A stretch of DNA of 64,000 nt from Bacillota bacterium (GTDB taxonomy: Bacteria; Bacillota; Clostridia; Christensenellales; CAG-138): assembly GCA_023390655.1 (NCBI GenBank), contig JAEWCL010000014.1, positions 133,095 through 197,094 of the forward strand, written 5' to 3'. The notes beneath the pieces were generated by a model. That model saw only the letters and a program-made list of their open reading frames with translations, did no database searches and had not been told where the DNA came from. Position 1 is the stretch's first letter; every line of letters starts with the position of its first letter. Shown in pieces: positions 53,340 through 61,708 of the stretch. The position numbers and the translations under genes are program-made.

Positions 53340-53754
53340 GACTGTTGCGAAAGTGGTAGTGGGGCCGCTATACCGTGCCAGCGGTCGTTCCAATCGTGGT
53401 GCCGCCCAGGCAAATAGATAGAGCGGCATGCTATCCTTGCTTTTCTGCGCATTGTATGTTTTTCTAGTCTTAGCGCGCCATACCGAATGCCTGATGCAAG
53501 GCACACTCTGTTTGAAGGCCTTTAAAAGGTTGAAGCTGTTTGGGTACATCCACTCCGGATAGTATTTCAAAGAACAGCAAGGTGTGGCCGGACAGGCCGT
53601 GTTTCCGCCCATACGTTGGCAGAGGGCGGCCCGGCGCTGTACGGGGTCTATTGCGCTTTCCGATGACAATGGCGATCGCGATGCGGCCGTACCTGATTCG
53701 GCGGGCAGATGCGTTGTAAAGATAAAACACAAATCGAAGAATCGGGGGAGCCCT
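53340..53754 (+). other. Long leader/intergenic region before the phosphate transporter
   Basis: About 415 bp without a convincing gene. Short inverted repeats occur (for example GTGCCGC and GCGGCAT around 53399-53435), but no promoter or riboswitch consensus is clear. Confidence 0.35.
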
Positions 53755-55368
53755 ATGAATATAACAGAAATTTTCATGCTGTGCGGCGGCTTGGCGCTGT
53801 TTCTGTATGGGATGTCGCTCATGAGCGACGGATTTGAGAAAACGGCGGGAGACCGGCTGCGCGGCTGGCTGGAAAGCCTTACGAGCAACCGGTTGCGGGG
53901 GGTGCTTGTAGGGGCGGGCGTAACCGCTGTTATACAGAGCTCCAGCGCAACCACGGTGATGGTGGTTGGCTTTGTAAACGCAAGCCTTATGACGCTTAAG
54001 CAGGCGATTGGCGTTATTATGGGCGCCAACATCGGTACTACGGTTACCGGCCTGATTATCGCCGTAAAGCTAACAGCGATAGCGCCGGTTGTTTTGCTTG
54101 CCGGCGTGATCATGATCCTGCTGGTGAAAAAGCGTTCGGTACAGAATATCGGCTATGTTGCGGCGGGGTTCGGCATGCTTTTTCTCGGCATGACCCTGAT
54201 GGCGAATTCCCTAGAATCCCTTAAGGAGATGACGTGGTTCCTTAATCTGATCACCAGGATGAGCAATCCGCTGCTGGGCGTATTGGTCGGCGCGGCTCTT
54301 ACGGCTGTAATCCAAAGCTCCAGCGCGTTTACGGGCATATTGATCGCGCTGGCATTTCAGGGGCTCATTACGATGGATGCGGCATTCCCGCTTGTGCTTG
54401 GTTCCAATATCGGCACATGTATCACAGCGGCCCTTGCAAGCATTGGCACAAGCACCAATGCTAAGCGTGCGGCTTTCATGCATTTTGCCTTCAACCTCGG
54501 GGGGACCATACTCTTCCTGCTGCTCTCCATCGTCATTAACTGGCCGGATGCCATGCGCGCGATTGCGGGGCCCGAAACGCAATGGCAGCTTTCCTTCTTT
54601 CATGTGCTGTTCAATGTGACAAGCACGATACTGGTTCTTCCTTTTTCCGACAAGATTGTATGGATCGCCGAAAAGCTGATTCCCATGCACGAGGACGAAG
54701 CGATGAAAGAGCGCAAGCTGAAGTTCGTTGACGAGCGCACGTTTATGACCCCCGCGCTGATCGTTCCCCAGTTGACGAAGGAGCTTCAGCGCATGATGGA
54801 ACTTGTGCTCAAGAACCTGACCTGCGCCACGGATGCCTTTGTCAATATGGACGATTCTGAAGGCAATGCGCTCAGGGAGCGTGAAGGGATTATCAACTTT
54901 CTAACCCATCAACTGACGCATTTGCTGGTAAAAGCCAGCTCTTATGAGTTATCTCTGCATGATCACGAAATTATCGGAGAAATGTACCATACCATAACCG
55001 ATCTGGAGCGTATTGGCGATCATGCGGAAAATATTATTGAATATGTTGAGATTGCGGTGAAGAACAAGCTTATTTTTACCCCGAGCGGCCTTGTCGAGAT
55101 CAGGCAAATGGTGGACGAGGTCGTGAAGTTGTACGAGCTTTGCACGCATGCGTATTTGGAGCGTGATTTTAGCAGAATTGGAGAGGCGAACCGGATTGAA
55201 AGCGGGATTGACCGCATGGAGGAGACATTTAAAAAGAATCACATCCAGCGGTTGAATGAAGGGGACTGCAGCCCGCATTCGAGCATGCTGTTCACGGACC
55301 TGCTGACGGACCTGGAGCGTGTGGGGGACCATAGCTTCAACCTCATGAAACCGTTGACGGGGATGTAA
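53755..55368 (+). CDS. Na/Pi cotransporter family protein with PhoU-like domain
   Basis: A 537-residue protein. The first 310 or so residues are two Na_Pi_cotrans repeats, each with the QSSS signature (TAVIQSSSATTVMV and TAVIQSSSAFTGIL) and a GANIGT/GSNIGT loop. The rest (about 350-530) is a PhoU-like helical bundle with ITDLERIGDHAENI and LTDLERVGDHSFN repeats. It imports phosphate with sodium, probably with internal PhoU regulation. Start ATG 53755 follows GGGGGAG. Confidence 0.92.
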   Translation: MNITEIFMLCGGLALFLYGMSLMSDGFEKTAGDRLRGWLESLTSNRLRGVLVGAGVTAVIQSSSATTVMVVGFVNASLMTLKQAIGVIMGANIGTTVTGLIIAVKLTAIAPVVLLAGVIMILLVKKRSVQNIGYVAAGFGMLFLGMTLMANSLESLKEMTWFLNLITRMSNPLLGVLVGAALTAVIQSSSAFTGILIALAFQGLITMDAAFPLVLGSNIGTCITAALASIGTSTNAKRAAFMHFAFNLGGTILFLLLSIVINWPDAMRAIAGPETQWQLSFFHVLFNVTSTILVLPFSDKIVWIAEKLIPMHEDEAMKERKLKFVDERTFMTPALIVPQLTKELQRMMELVLKNLTCATDAFVNMDDSEGNALREREGIINFLTHQLTHLLVKASSYELSLHDHEIIGEMYHTITDLERIGDHAENIIEYVEIAVKNKLIFTPSGLVEIRQMVDEVVKLYELCTHAYLERDFSRIGEANRIESGIDRMEETFKKNHIQRLNEGDCSPHSSMLFTDLLTDLERVGDHSFNLMKPLTGM

Positions 55369-55420
55369 CGCGGCTGGGAGAGCGGGCGCAAAGGCATCCC
55401 TGCCATTCTTAATTTGATCG

Positions 55421-55446
55421 AAAAACACTCCGCTGCGGAGTGCTTT
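55421..55446 (+). terminator. Terminator of the Na/Pi cotransporter gene
   Basis: A short GC stem (CACTCC with GGAGTG) extended by A-T pairs and followed by CTTTTC, 50 bp after the gene. Confidence 0.8.
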
Positions 55447-55451
55447 TCGCA

Positions 55452-55591
55452 TTATGAAGCAGTTGCGGCGTTGATCAGCCCATGCACGATATCCACCGCG
55501 GCATCTTGGATTGCGCCGCCGATGATAAACGCTGCCGCACGATAGACGACGCAATTATCAGTACGGAAATGACGGCTTTATAGTCTTTCAT
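55452..55591 (-). pseudogene. Frameshifted micro-gene (about 46 residues)
   Basis: ATG 55591 follows a strong GGAGG (9 nt upstream) and opens MKDYKAVISVLIIASSIV, then the frame fails. In another frame of the same strand the sequence continues as AAAFIIGGAIQDAAVDIVHG and ends with INAATAS at the TAA 55452-55454. The span is 140 nt, one base short of a 46-residue frame. Together they read as a small secreted or membrane peptide with an N-terminal hydrophobic helix. Either a true frameshift mutation or a sequencing error explains it. Confidence 0.6.
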
Positions 55592-55693
55592 TATAATTGT
55601 CCTCCATCTTCAAGTATCCGCGCTTATTCGATCATGACTGCGGCTATCCTGCTCCCGGCATCGCTTTGCGTGGCGCGAGGCGCTGCGAAAATA

Positions 55694-55702
55694 TGGTATA
55701 CT
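55694..55702 (+). promoter_or_regulatory. Extended -10 promoter of the S4 protein gene
   Basis: TGGTATACT is an extended -10 (TGn plus TATACT), 52 bp before the start codon. Confidence 0.5.
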
Positions 55703-55753
55703 CTTATCTGTTTGGAAAGCCTGTATCATTTAGATACCAAAGGGAGCATCACC

Positions 55754-56506
55754 ATGGAAGAGCAACGATTACAGCATCGGTTTATAGAGCTTGCGAAGCG
55801 GGCCTATCACAGCAGGCGTTATACCTACACGAACTTTTTGAATCTGATGGAATTGGACATGCTTTCGCGCATGGAAAATGCCCTGCGGCATGTGCCGCAT
55901 ACGCTTTGGGGCGGCGCAGAGGACTGTGAACGCAAGCTGGCACGTTTCGGCAATGATGAAATGTGCGGGTATGAGGAAGAGAGCCCCGTTGCCTGCATCC
56001 GTATCCAGGCGGTAAATGCGAAATTCGCGGATGCGCTAACGCATCGGGACTTCCTTGGCGCAATCATGAATCTTGGGATTGAGCGGGATCTGATAGGCGA
56101 TATCCGTATTATAGAAACAACAGGATATGTGTTTTGCCTGAACCGCATCGCATCCTTTCTTATTGAGCAACTTACAAAGGTGCGGCATACCACCGTTGCC
56201 TGCGAGATCGTGCAGGCGCTGCCCGAGACTGCGACGATATCCACAGAAAATGTATCCTTGCAGGTAGCCTCCGAGCGGCTGGATGCGGTATTGGCGCACC
56301 TGTATCGGCTTTCCCGTACAGATGCGCAGGAATTGTTCCGCGGCGGGCGTATCTTTGTCAACGACAGGCTGCAGGAAAGCTGCAGCTACGCGCCCAAAGC
56401 GGGAGATATCATTTCAGCGCGCGGCTATGGGCGTTTTCTATACGGCGGGGTGTCCGGCAAAACGAAAAAGGGAAAGCTTACGGTTTCTATTAAAAGGTAT
56501 GTATAG
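55754..56506 (+). CDS. YlmH-type S4-domain RNA-binding protein
   Basis: A 250-residue protein of the YlmH family. Residues 1-170 form the conserved N-terminal domains (with RYTYTNFLNLMELDML, ACIRIQ, HRDFLGAIMNLGIERDLIGDI). Residues 180-245 are an S4 RNA-binding domain (SERLDAVLAHLYRLSR, GRIFVNDR, GDIISARGYGRF). In other Bacillota YlmH acts on stalled ribosomes/50S-tRNA complexes and is linked to division genes; here it stands alone beside a tRNA cluster. ATG 55754 follows AAAGGGAG. Confidence 0.93.
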   Translation: MEEQRLQHRFIELAKRAYHSRRYTYTNFLNLMELDMLSRMENALRHVPHTLWGGAEDCERKLARFGNDEMCGYEEESPVACIRIQAVNAKFADALTHRDFLGAIMNLGIERDLIGDIRIIETTGYVFCLNRIASFLIEQLTKVRHTTVACEIVQALPETATISTENVSLQVASERLDAVLAHLYRLSRTDAQELFRGGRIFVNDRLQESCSYAPKAGDIISARGYGRFLYGGVSGKTKKGKLTVSIKRYV

Positions 56507-56568
56507 CTACTTAGGGGCCGATAGGATGCCACAAAATAATCAGTTCGATTTCGGATAGAGCCTAAAAG

Positions 56569-56596
56569 AAAAAACACCCATCACTGGGTGTTTTTT
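56569..56596. terminator. Bidirectional terminator after the S4 protein gene
   Basis: A perfect 12-bp stem, A-tract on one side and T-tract on the other (56569-56580 with 56585-56596, TCAC loop). Confidence 0.92.
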
Positions 56597-56599
56597 GAT

Positions 56600-56670
56600 T
56601 GGAGGCGTGTGCCCGGCGACCGGCTCGAAGGCGGGAAGGTTCCGCATCGTCTCCCGATGCGGAACTTCCT
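56600..56670. ncRNA. Hairpin element B (similar to 50723-50800)
   Basis: It begins TGGAGGCG, like cluster A, and holds an 11-bp hairpin at 56639-56649/56655-56665 with loop TCTCC, extended by GGAA/TTCC. In cluster A the corresponding stem has different bases but the same GGTTCC...GGAA ends and the loop TTTCC. Strand and function are unknown; on the minus strand the loops would read GGAGA and GGAAA. Confidence 0.4.
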
Positions 56671-56703
56671 TGTGAAGATCGGTTCGATGGAGGGTGGGCC
56701 TCA

Positions 56704-56732
56704 CAACAAAAAACACTCCGCGAACGGAGTGT
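56704..56732 (-). terminator. Terminator of the tRNA cluster
   Basis: Minus strand: 8-bp stem (56732-56725 with 56720-56713, TTCG tetraloop) then TTTTTGTTG, just past tRNA-Cys. Confidence 0.93.
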
Positions 56733-56739
56733 CTTTTTC

Positions 56740-56813
56740 TGGAGGCGCCACCCGGAATTGAACCGGGGGTGAAGGTTTTGCAGACCTCTGCCTTACCGCT
56801 TGGCTATGGCGCC
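56740..56813 (-). tRNA. tRNA-Cys (GCA)
   Basis: A 74-nt minus-strand cloverleaf: acceptor GGCGCCA pairing, anticodon loop CTGCAAA (GCA), T loop GGTTCAATTCC and encoded CCA. Last of the five-tRNA transcript. Confidence 0.97.
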
Positions 56814-56820
56814 GTATCTC

Positions 56821-56895
56821 TGGAGCGGGAAACGAGATTCGAACTCGCGACCCCTGCCTTGGCAAGGCAGTGCTCTACCGCTGAGCTATTCCCGC
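56821..56895 (-). tRNA. tRNA-Gly (GCC)
   Basis: A 75-nt minus-strand cloverleaf with anticodon loop TTGCCAA (GCC), T loop GTTCGAATC and encoded CCA. Confidence 0.97.
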
Positions 56896-56933
56896 AAAAG
56901 CGCCCGCATTTATTATATGATAAACGCAGGCTT

Positions 56934-57009
56934 TGGTGCCTCAGAGTGGACTTGAACCACCGACACAGGGATTTTCAGTCCCTTGCTCTACCAACTGAGC
57001 TACCGAGGC
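56934..57009 (-). tRNA. tRNA-Phe (GAA)
   Basis: A 76-nt minus-strand cloverleaf with anticodon loop CTGAAAA (GAA), T loop GTTCAAGTC and encoded CCA. Confidence 0.97.
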
Positions 57010-57016
57010 AAACTTT

Positions 57017-57093
57017 TGGCGACCCGGAGGGGGCTCGAACCCCTGACCTCCAGCGTGACAGGCTGGCATTCTAACCAACTGAACTACCGGGCC
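57017..57093 (-). tRNA. tRNA-Asp (GTC)
   Basis: A 77-nt minus-strand cloverleaf with anticodon loop CTGTCAC (GTC), T loop GTTCGAGCC, discriminator G and encoded CCA. Confidence 0.97.
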
Positions 57094-57098
57094 GCGGA

Positions 57099-57174
57099 TG
57101 GTGGGAGCAACAGGGCTCGAACCTGTGACCCTCTGCTTGTAAGGCAGATGCTCTCCCAGCTGAGCTATGCTCCC
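57099..57174 (-). tRNA. tRNA-Val (TAC)
   Basis: A 76-nt minus-strand cloverleaf with anticodon loop CTTACAA (TAC), T loop GTTCGAGCC and encoded CCA. First of the five-tRNA transcript. Confidence 0.97.
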
Positions 57175-57196
57175 ACGCCGCAACAGTGCGATACTT

Positions 57197-57226
57197 AGTA
57201 TAGCGTAACCCGCAGTTGGATGTCAA
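57197..57226 (-). promoter_or_regulatory. Promoter of the five-tRNA operon
   Basis: Minus strand: perfect TTGACA (57226-57221), an 18-bp spacer and TATACT (57202-57197), 22 bp before tRNA-Val. Confidence 0.85.
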
Positions 57227-57327
57227 CAAAAACTTATGGTTTCATTCTGCAGGCAACGCGTCCGGGCGTTTCTTCCCAATGTGCTGCAAATCCAAGAAAA
57301 AAGGCACAAAAAACCTGAAAATTTCTC

Positions 57328-57356
57328 TTGCAATCATTTATCAGATACGGTATGAT
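57328..57356 (+). promoter_or_regulatory. Promoter of the S10 ribosomal operon
   Basis: TTGCAA (57328-57333), a 17-bp spacer and TATGAT (57351-57356). It is followed by a leader of about 225 nt with several inverted repeats (for example TTGGC/GCCAA around 57371-57396 and GGCCGG/CCGGCG around 57503-57521). No terminator is evident in the leader. Confidence 0.65.
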
Positions 57357-57590
57357 ATCAACGTTGCGCAGTTGGCGTGCACGTTTTTGTGCGCCAAATG
57401 CAGGGATGAAGCGAAAGGTTGCCGGCAAGCCATCCGGGTAATTTTCGCAGACCAGCAACCACCTACAGGGTGATGGCAGGTTGCCGCGCAGTCCTCTTAC
57501 ATACGGCCGGAAGAAATTCCGGCGGAACATAAGAAGAGGAAACACACGGCAGAGTGTACAGCCCAATACAAAAAGGAGGAACCTAATAAC

Positions 57591-57899
57591 ATGGCAAACC
57601 AGAAGATCCGTATCAAGCTCAAGGCCTATGAGCACAATCTGATCGACCAGAGCGCCGAGAAGATCGTGGAAACGGCCAAGAGGACCGGCGCCCGCGTCAG
57701 CGGCCCTGTGCCCCTGCCCACGGAGAAGGAGATCGTCACCATACTCCGCGCGCCGCACAAGTACAAGGATTCCCGCGAGCAGTTCGAAATGCGCACGCAC
57801 AAGCGCCTGATCGACATTCTCCAGCCCTCCGCAAAGACCGTGGACGCGCTGATGAAGCTCGATCTCCCCGCAGGCGTGGATATTGAGATCAAGCTTTGA
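57591..57899 (+). CDS. rpsJ: 30S ribosomal protein S10
   Basis: 102 residues, full length. MANQKIRIKLKAYEH start and the TEKEIVTILRAPHKYKDSREQFEMR-type core are typical. It is the first gene of the S10 operon, after a long leader; in other bacteria S10 also acts in transcription antitermination with NusB. AAAGGAGG precedes ATG. Confidence 0.99.
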   Translation: MANQKIRIKLKAYEHNLIDQSAEKIVETAKRTGARVSGPVPLPTEKEIVTILRAPHKYKDSREQFEMRTHKRLIDILQPSAKTVDALMKLDLPAGVDIEIKL

Positions 57900-57919
57900 T
57901 CTATCGGAGGTGTAAATAG

Positions 57920-58546
57920 ATGAAGAAAGCCATAGTAGGCAAAAAGGTCGGTATGACGCAGTTGTTTCTTGCTGACGGTACCATGATCCCCGTGACCGTC
58001 GTTGAAGCAGGCCCCTGCCCGGTTGTTCAGAAGAAGACCGTGGAACACGATGGTTACAGCGCCATACAGGTTGGCTTCAGCGAGCTTCGTGAACGTTTGG
58101 CCAACAAGCCCAAGAAGGGCCATTTCGCAAAGGCCGGCGTACGCGTCACCCGGTACCTGAAGGAACTCAAGCTTGATGACGCCGCTTCCTATGAAGTGGG
58201 TTCCGTTATCACTGCGGATATGTTTGAAGTGGGCGATCATGTGGATGTCGTTGGCAAGTCCAAGGGCAAAGGGTTTGCGGGCGTTATCAAGCGCCACAAC
58301 CAGGCCCGCGGCCGCAAGACCCACGGTTCCCACTCCTACCGTGCGGTGGGTTCCATGAGCGCCAACTCGGATCCTTCCCGCGTATTCAAGACCAAGAAGC
58401 TGCCCGGTCATATGGGCGCAGAGGTGGTCACCGTACATAACCTGGAGGTTGTGCGCGTGGACAAGGAACGCAACCTGCTGCTCATCAAGGGCGCCATCCC
58501 CGGCGCTAAGGGCGGCATGGTCGTGGTGAAATCCACGGTCAAGTAA
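57920..58546 (+). CDS. rplC: 50S ribosomal protein L3
   Basis: 208 residues, usual length. KAIVGKKVGMTQLF at the N-terminus, and the long loop with KGFAGVIKRHNQARGRKTHGSHSYRAVGS in pieces, reaching the peptidyl transferase centre, identify L3. A ribosome binding site (GGAGG) precedes ATG 57920. Confidence 0.99.
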   Translation: MKKAIVGKKVGMTQLFLADGTMIPVTVVEAGPCPVVQKKTVEHDGYSAIQVGFSELRERLANKPKKGHFAKAGVRVTRYLKELKLDDAASYEVGSVITADMFEVGDHVDVVGKSKGKGFAGVIKRHNQARGRKTHGSHSYRAVGSMSANSDPSRVFKTKKLPGHMGAEVVTVHNLEVVRVDKERNLLLIKGAIPGAKGGMVVVKSTVK

Positions 58547-58571
58547 GTAAGAGAGAAGGAGGAAGCCACAC

Positions 58572-59192
58572 ATGCCAAAGGTTGCATTGTATGATATAAC
58601 GGGCGCCCAGGTCGGCGAAGTCGCCCTGTCCGAAGAAATCTTCGCAGCGCCTGTCAATACCGCCGTGATGCATGAAGTCATCAAGGCATATCTTGCGAAC
58701 CAGCGTCAGGGCACCCAGAGCGCCCTCACCCGCAGTGAAGTTTCTGGCGGCGGCATCAAGCCCTGGCGTCAGAAGGGCACCGGCCGCGCCCGTCAGGGCA
58801 GCACCCGCTCCCCGCAGTGGAGGCACGGCGGCGTTGTATTCGCGCCCAAGCCGCGCGACTACCGCATCAGCGTTAACAAGAAGGTCAAGCGCCTTGCGAT
58901 GAAGTCCGCGCTCTCTGCAAAGGTGAATGAGAACGAGCTCATCGTCTTCAACGCCCTTGACATCGCAGCCCCCAAGACCAAGGAAATGATCAAGGTCTTA
59001 AAGGCCATCGACGTAGACCGCGCGCTGATCGTCCTCGCGGACAAAGATGAGATCGTGGAACGCGCCGCAAGCAACATCCCCGGCGTTAAGACGACCCTCG
59101 TCGGCACGCTCAACGTGTACGAAATTCTGAAATATGAGAAGCTGATCCTCACGCAGGATGCGCTTGCAAAGGTTGAGGAGGTGTACAACTGA
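58572..59192 (+). CDS. rplD: 50S ribosomal protein L4
   Basis: 206 residues. The internal loop GGGIKPWRQKGTGRARQGSTRSPQWRHGGVVF (read in parts) that lines the exit tunnel is intact. Its stop overlaps the L23 start by one base. In enterobacteria L4 represses its own operon; whether it does so through the long leader here is unknown. Confidence 0.99.
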   Translation: MPKVALYDITGAQVGEVALSEEIFAAPVNTAVMHEVIKAYLANQRQGTQSALTRSEVSGGGIKPWRQKGTGRARQGSTRSPQWRHGGVVFAPKPRDYRISVNKKVKRLAMKSALSAKVNENELIVFNALDIAAPKTKEMIKVLKAIDVDRALIVLADKDEIVERAASNIPGVKTTLVGTLNVYEILKYEKLILTQDALAKVEEVYN

Positions 59193-59488
59193 TGAAAGAT
59201 CCCCATGACGTGCTCATAAAGCCGGTGCTCACAGAAAAGAGCTACGACTATCTGCCCTCCAAAACCTACACCTTCATCGTGGACAAACACGCGAACAAGA
59301 CCGAGATCCGCCAGGCTGTGGAAGCCGTGTTCGGCGTTAAGGTAGACAGCGTCCACACCGTGAACAGGTTGGGCAAGATCAAGCGCCAGGGCCGTTTTGA
59401 AGGCCGCCGCGCTTCCACCAAAAAGGCGTACGTCAAGCTGAAGAAGGACTCCAAGGGTATCGAGTTCTTTGACAGCATGGCCCAGTAA
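59192..59488 (+). CDS. rplW: 50S ribosomal protein L23
   Basis: 98 residues. HDVLIKPVLTEKSYD and KTEIRQAVEAVFGVKV are family signatures. L23 sits at the tunnel exit and docks trigger factor and SRP. It overlaps rplD by one base. Confidence 0.99.
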   Translation: MKDPHDVLIKPVLTEKSYDYLPSKTYTFIVDKHANKTEIRQAVEAVFGVKVDSVHTVNRLGKIKRQGRFEGRRASTKKAYVKLKKDSKGIEFFDSMAQ

Positions 59489-59501
59489 GGAGGCATCCTA
59501 A

Positions 59502-60335
59502 ATGGCGATCAGGAAAATCAACCCCATTACGCCGGGTCAGCGCTTCATGACGGTTTCCGCTTATGACGAGATCACGGCGACTACGCCCGAAAAATCCCTT
59601 CTGACGGATTTGAGGCATTCCGGCGGTCGTAACAACCATGGCCGCATCACCGTCCGCCACCGCGGCGGCGGCGCAAAGCGCAAATATCGTATCATCGATT
59701 TCAAGCGCAATAAGGACGGCGTACCCGCAAAGGTCGCGACCATCGAGTACGATCCCAACCGTTCCGCGAATATCGCCCTGCTGCACTATGCGGACGGCGA
59801 AAAGCGCTACATCATCGCTCCGCTCGGCCTCAAGGTCGGCGACACGCTCGTTTCCGGTGAAGGCGCTGATATCAAGGTTGGTAACGCCCTTGAAATCCGC
59901 AATATCCCCGTGGGCACCATGATCCACTGCATCGAGCTCAAGCCCGGCAAGGGCGCGCAGCTGGTCCGCTCCGCGGGCAACGCGGCGCAGCTCATGGCGA
60001 AGGAAAACAAGTACGCGCAGGTCCGCCTGCCTTCTGGCGAAGTTCGCCTGATCCCCATGAACGCCAAGGCCACCATCGGCCAGGTCGGCAATGTGGATCA
60101 CGAGAACATCAAGCTCGGTAAAGCGGGCCGCACCCGCCACAAGGGCTTCCGGCCTACCGTCCGCGGTTCTGTCATGAACCCGTGCGATCACCCGCACGGC
60201 GGCGGCGAGGGCAAGAGCCCCATCGGCCGCCCCGGCCCTGTCACCCCGTGGGGCAAGCCTGCGCTTGGTTATAAGACCCGCAGCAAGAAGAACCCCACCA
60301 ACAAGTTCATCATCCGCCGCCGTGACGGCAAGTGA
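59502..60335 (+). CDS. rplB: 50S ribosomal protein L2
   Basis: 277 residues, normal length. SGGRNNHGRITVRHRGGGAKR (in parts) and the C-terminal PCDHPHGGGEGKSPIGRPGP with the functionally key His are intact. Start ATG 59502 follows AAGGAGG. Confidence 0.99.
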   Translation: MAIRKINPITPGQRFMTVSAYDEITATTPEKSLLTDLRHSGGRNNHGRITVRHRGGGAKRKYRIIDFKRNKDGVPAKVATIEYDPNRSANIALLHYADGEKRYIIAPLGLKVGDTLVSGEGADIKVGNALEIRNIPVGTMIHCIELKPGKGAQLVRSAGNAAQLMAKENKYAQVRLPSGEVRLIPMNAKATIGQVGNVDHENIKLGKAGRTRHKGFRPTVRGSVMNPCDHPHGGGEGKSPIGRPGPVTPWGKPALGYKTRSKKNPTNKFIIRRRDGK

Positions 60336-60353
60336 GCCAGGAAGGAGTAAAGA

Positions 60354-60635
60354 ATGAGCAGGTCAATCAAAAAAGGCCCGTATGTAAGTGAGCGCCTGTA
60401 CAAGCGCATCGCAGATATGAACGATACCGGCAGAAAGACCGTCGTCAAGACCTGGTCGCGTGCGTCCACCATCTTCCCGGATTTTGTGGGCCACACCGTC
60501 GCCGTGCATGACGGCCGCAAACATGTGCCCGTCTACGTCACCGAGGAAATGGTCGGCCACAAATTCGGCGAATTCGCGCCTACCCGTACATTCCGCGGTC
60601 ACAAGGGTTCCGAGCGCTCCTCGGGCGCAAGGTAA
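60354..60635 (+). CDS. rpsS: 30S ribosomal protein S19
   Basis: 93 residues. MSRSIKKGPYV start and HVPVYVTEEMVGHKFGEFAPTRTF identify it. It binds the 30S head with S13. Confidence 0.99.
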   Translation: MSRSIKKGPYVSERLYKRIADMNDTGRKTVVKTWSRASTIFPDFVGHTVAVHDGRKHVPVYVTEEMVGHKFGEFAPTRTFRGHKGSERSSGAR

Positions 60636-60650
60636 GGAGGGTATTGTAAA

Positions 60651-61037
60651 ATGGCAACCAGGTCTAGAGAAAAAGCGGCTGCCCGCCGTGAAAACAGAGA
60701 CAGGCGCCCCCGGGCCATCGCCCGCTACGTGCGCATCTCCTCCCGCAAAGTCAAGGTCGTCATCGACCTGATCCGCGGTAAGTCCGTCAAAGAAGCGCAG
60801 GCGATCCTGATGTATACGCCCAAAGCCGCTTCTCCCGTTGTGGAAAAGCTGCTCAACTCCGCGATTGCAAATGCGGAGAACAACCTCGAGATGAGCAGCG
60901 ATACCCTCTATGTTGCAGAGGTGTTCGCGAACCAGGGCCCCACGCTCAAGCGTTTCAGGCCTAGGGCGCAGGGCCGGGCGTCAAGCATCAGGAAGCGCAC
61001 CAGCCATATCACCATCATTCTGGATCAGGCAAAGTAA
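60651..61037 (+). CDS. rplV: 50S ribosomal protein L22
   Basis: 128 residues, with an Arg/Lys-rich N-terminal extension of about 20 residues before the usual ARYVRISSRKVKVVIDLIRG start. The tunnel hairpin contains GPTLKRFRPRAQGRAS, and the C-terminus ends THITIIL-like (SHITIILDQAK). Confidence 0.98.
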   Translation: MATRSREKAAARRENRDRRPRAIARYVRISSRKVKVVIDLIRGKSVKEAQAILMYTPKAASPVVEKLLNSAIANAENNLEMSSDTLYVAEVFANQGPTLKRFRPRAQGRASSIRKRTSHITIILDQAK

Positions 61038-61049
61038 AGGAGGGTTACG

Positions 61050-61706
61050 ATGGGTCAGAAAGTAAATCCGAACGGTTTCCGCGTCGGCGTTATCCGGGAT
61101 TGGAATACCCGTTGGTATGCATCCAAGAAGGACTTTGCCGATTATCTCGTCGAGGATAGAAAAATCCGCGACCATGTCAAGGCCAGATACTTCGCGGCAG
61201 GCGTTTCCCGCATCGAGATCGAGCGCGCCGCCAACAAGATTACGGTCAACATCCACACCTCCCGCCCCGGTATGCTTATCGGCAAAGGCGGCGCAGGCGT
61301 AGAGCTGATTAAATCCGATGTTTCCAAGCTTGTCGGCAAGGCCGTCAACGTCAACATCATCGAAGTGCGCAACGCCGATACCGATGCGCAGCTCGTTGCA
61401 GAAAACATCGCGGCACAGCTTGAAAAGCGTATTTCCTTCCGCCGTGCGATGAAGCAGGCCATGGGCCGCTCCATGAAGGCGGGCGCCAAGGGCATCAAGC
61501 TCCTGTGCGCAGGCCGTCTGGGCGGCGCGGAAATCGCAAGGAGCGAAGGCTATCACGAAGGTTCCATCCCCCTGCAGACCATGCGCGCCGACATCGAATA
61601 CGGCTTTGCGGAAGCGCGCACCACCTATGGCCGCATCGGCGTCAAAGTGTGGATCTACAAGGGCGAGGTTCTCGGGAAGGCCCGCAGGCAAGAAGGAGGC
61701 AAATAA
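61050..61706 (+). CDS. rpsC: 30S ribosomal protein S3
   Basis: 218 residues. MGQKVNPNGFRVGV start, KH domain with RPGMLIGKGGAGVE and C-terminal GIKVLC-like GAKGIKLLCAGRLGGAEIAR are typical. Confidence 0.99.
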   Translation: MGQKVNPNGFRVGVIRDWNTRWYASKKDFADYLVEDRKIRDHVKARYFAAGVSRIEIERAANKITVNIHTSRPGMLIGKGGAGVELIKSDVSKLVGKAVNVNIIEVRNADTDAQLVAENIAAQLEKRISFRRAMKQAMGRSMKAGAKGIKLLCAGRLGGAEIARSEGYHEGSIPLQTMRADIEYGFAEARTTYGRIGVKVWIYKGEVLGKARRQEGGK

Positions 61707-61708
61707 CC

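Noticed and set aside
56740..57174. tRNA cluster as an integration hotspot with attachment site copies
   Set aside because: No integrase, no duplicated tRNA 3' end and no foreign genes flank the cluster in the window.
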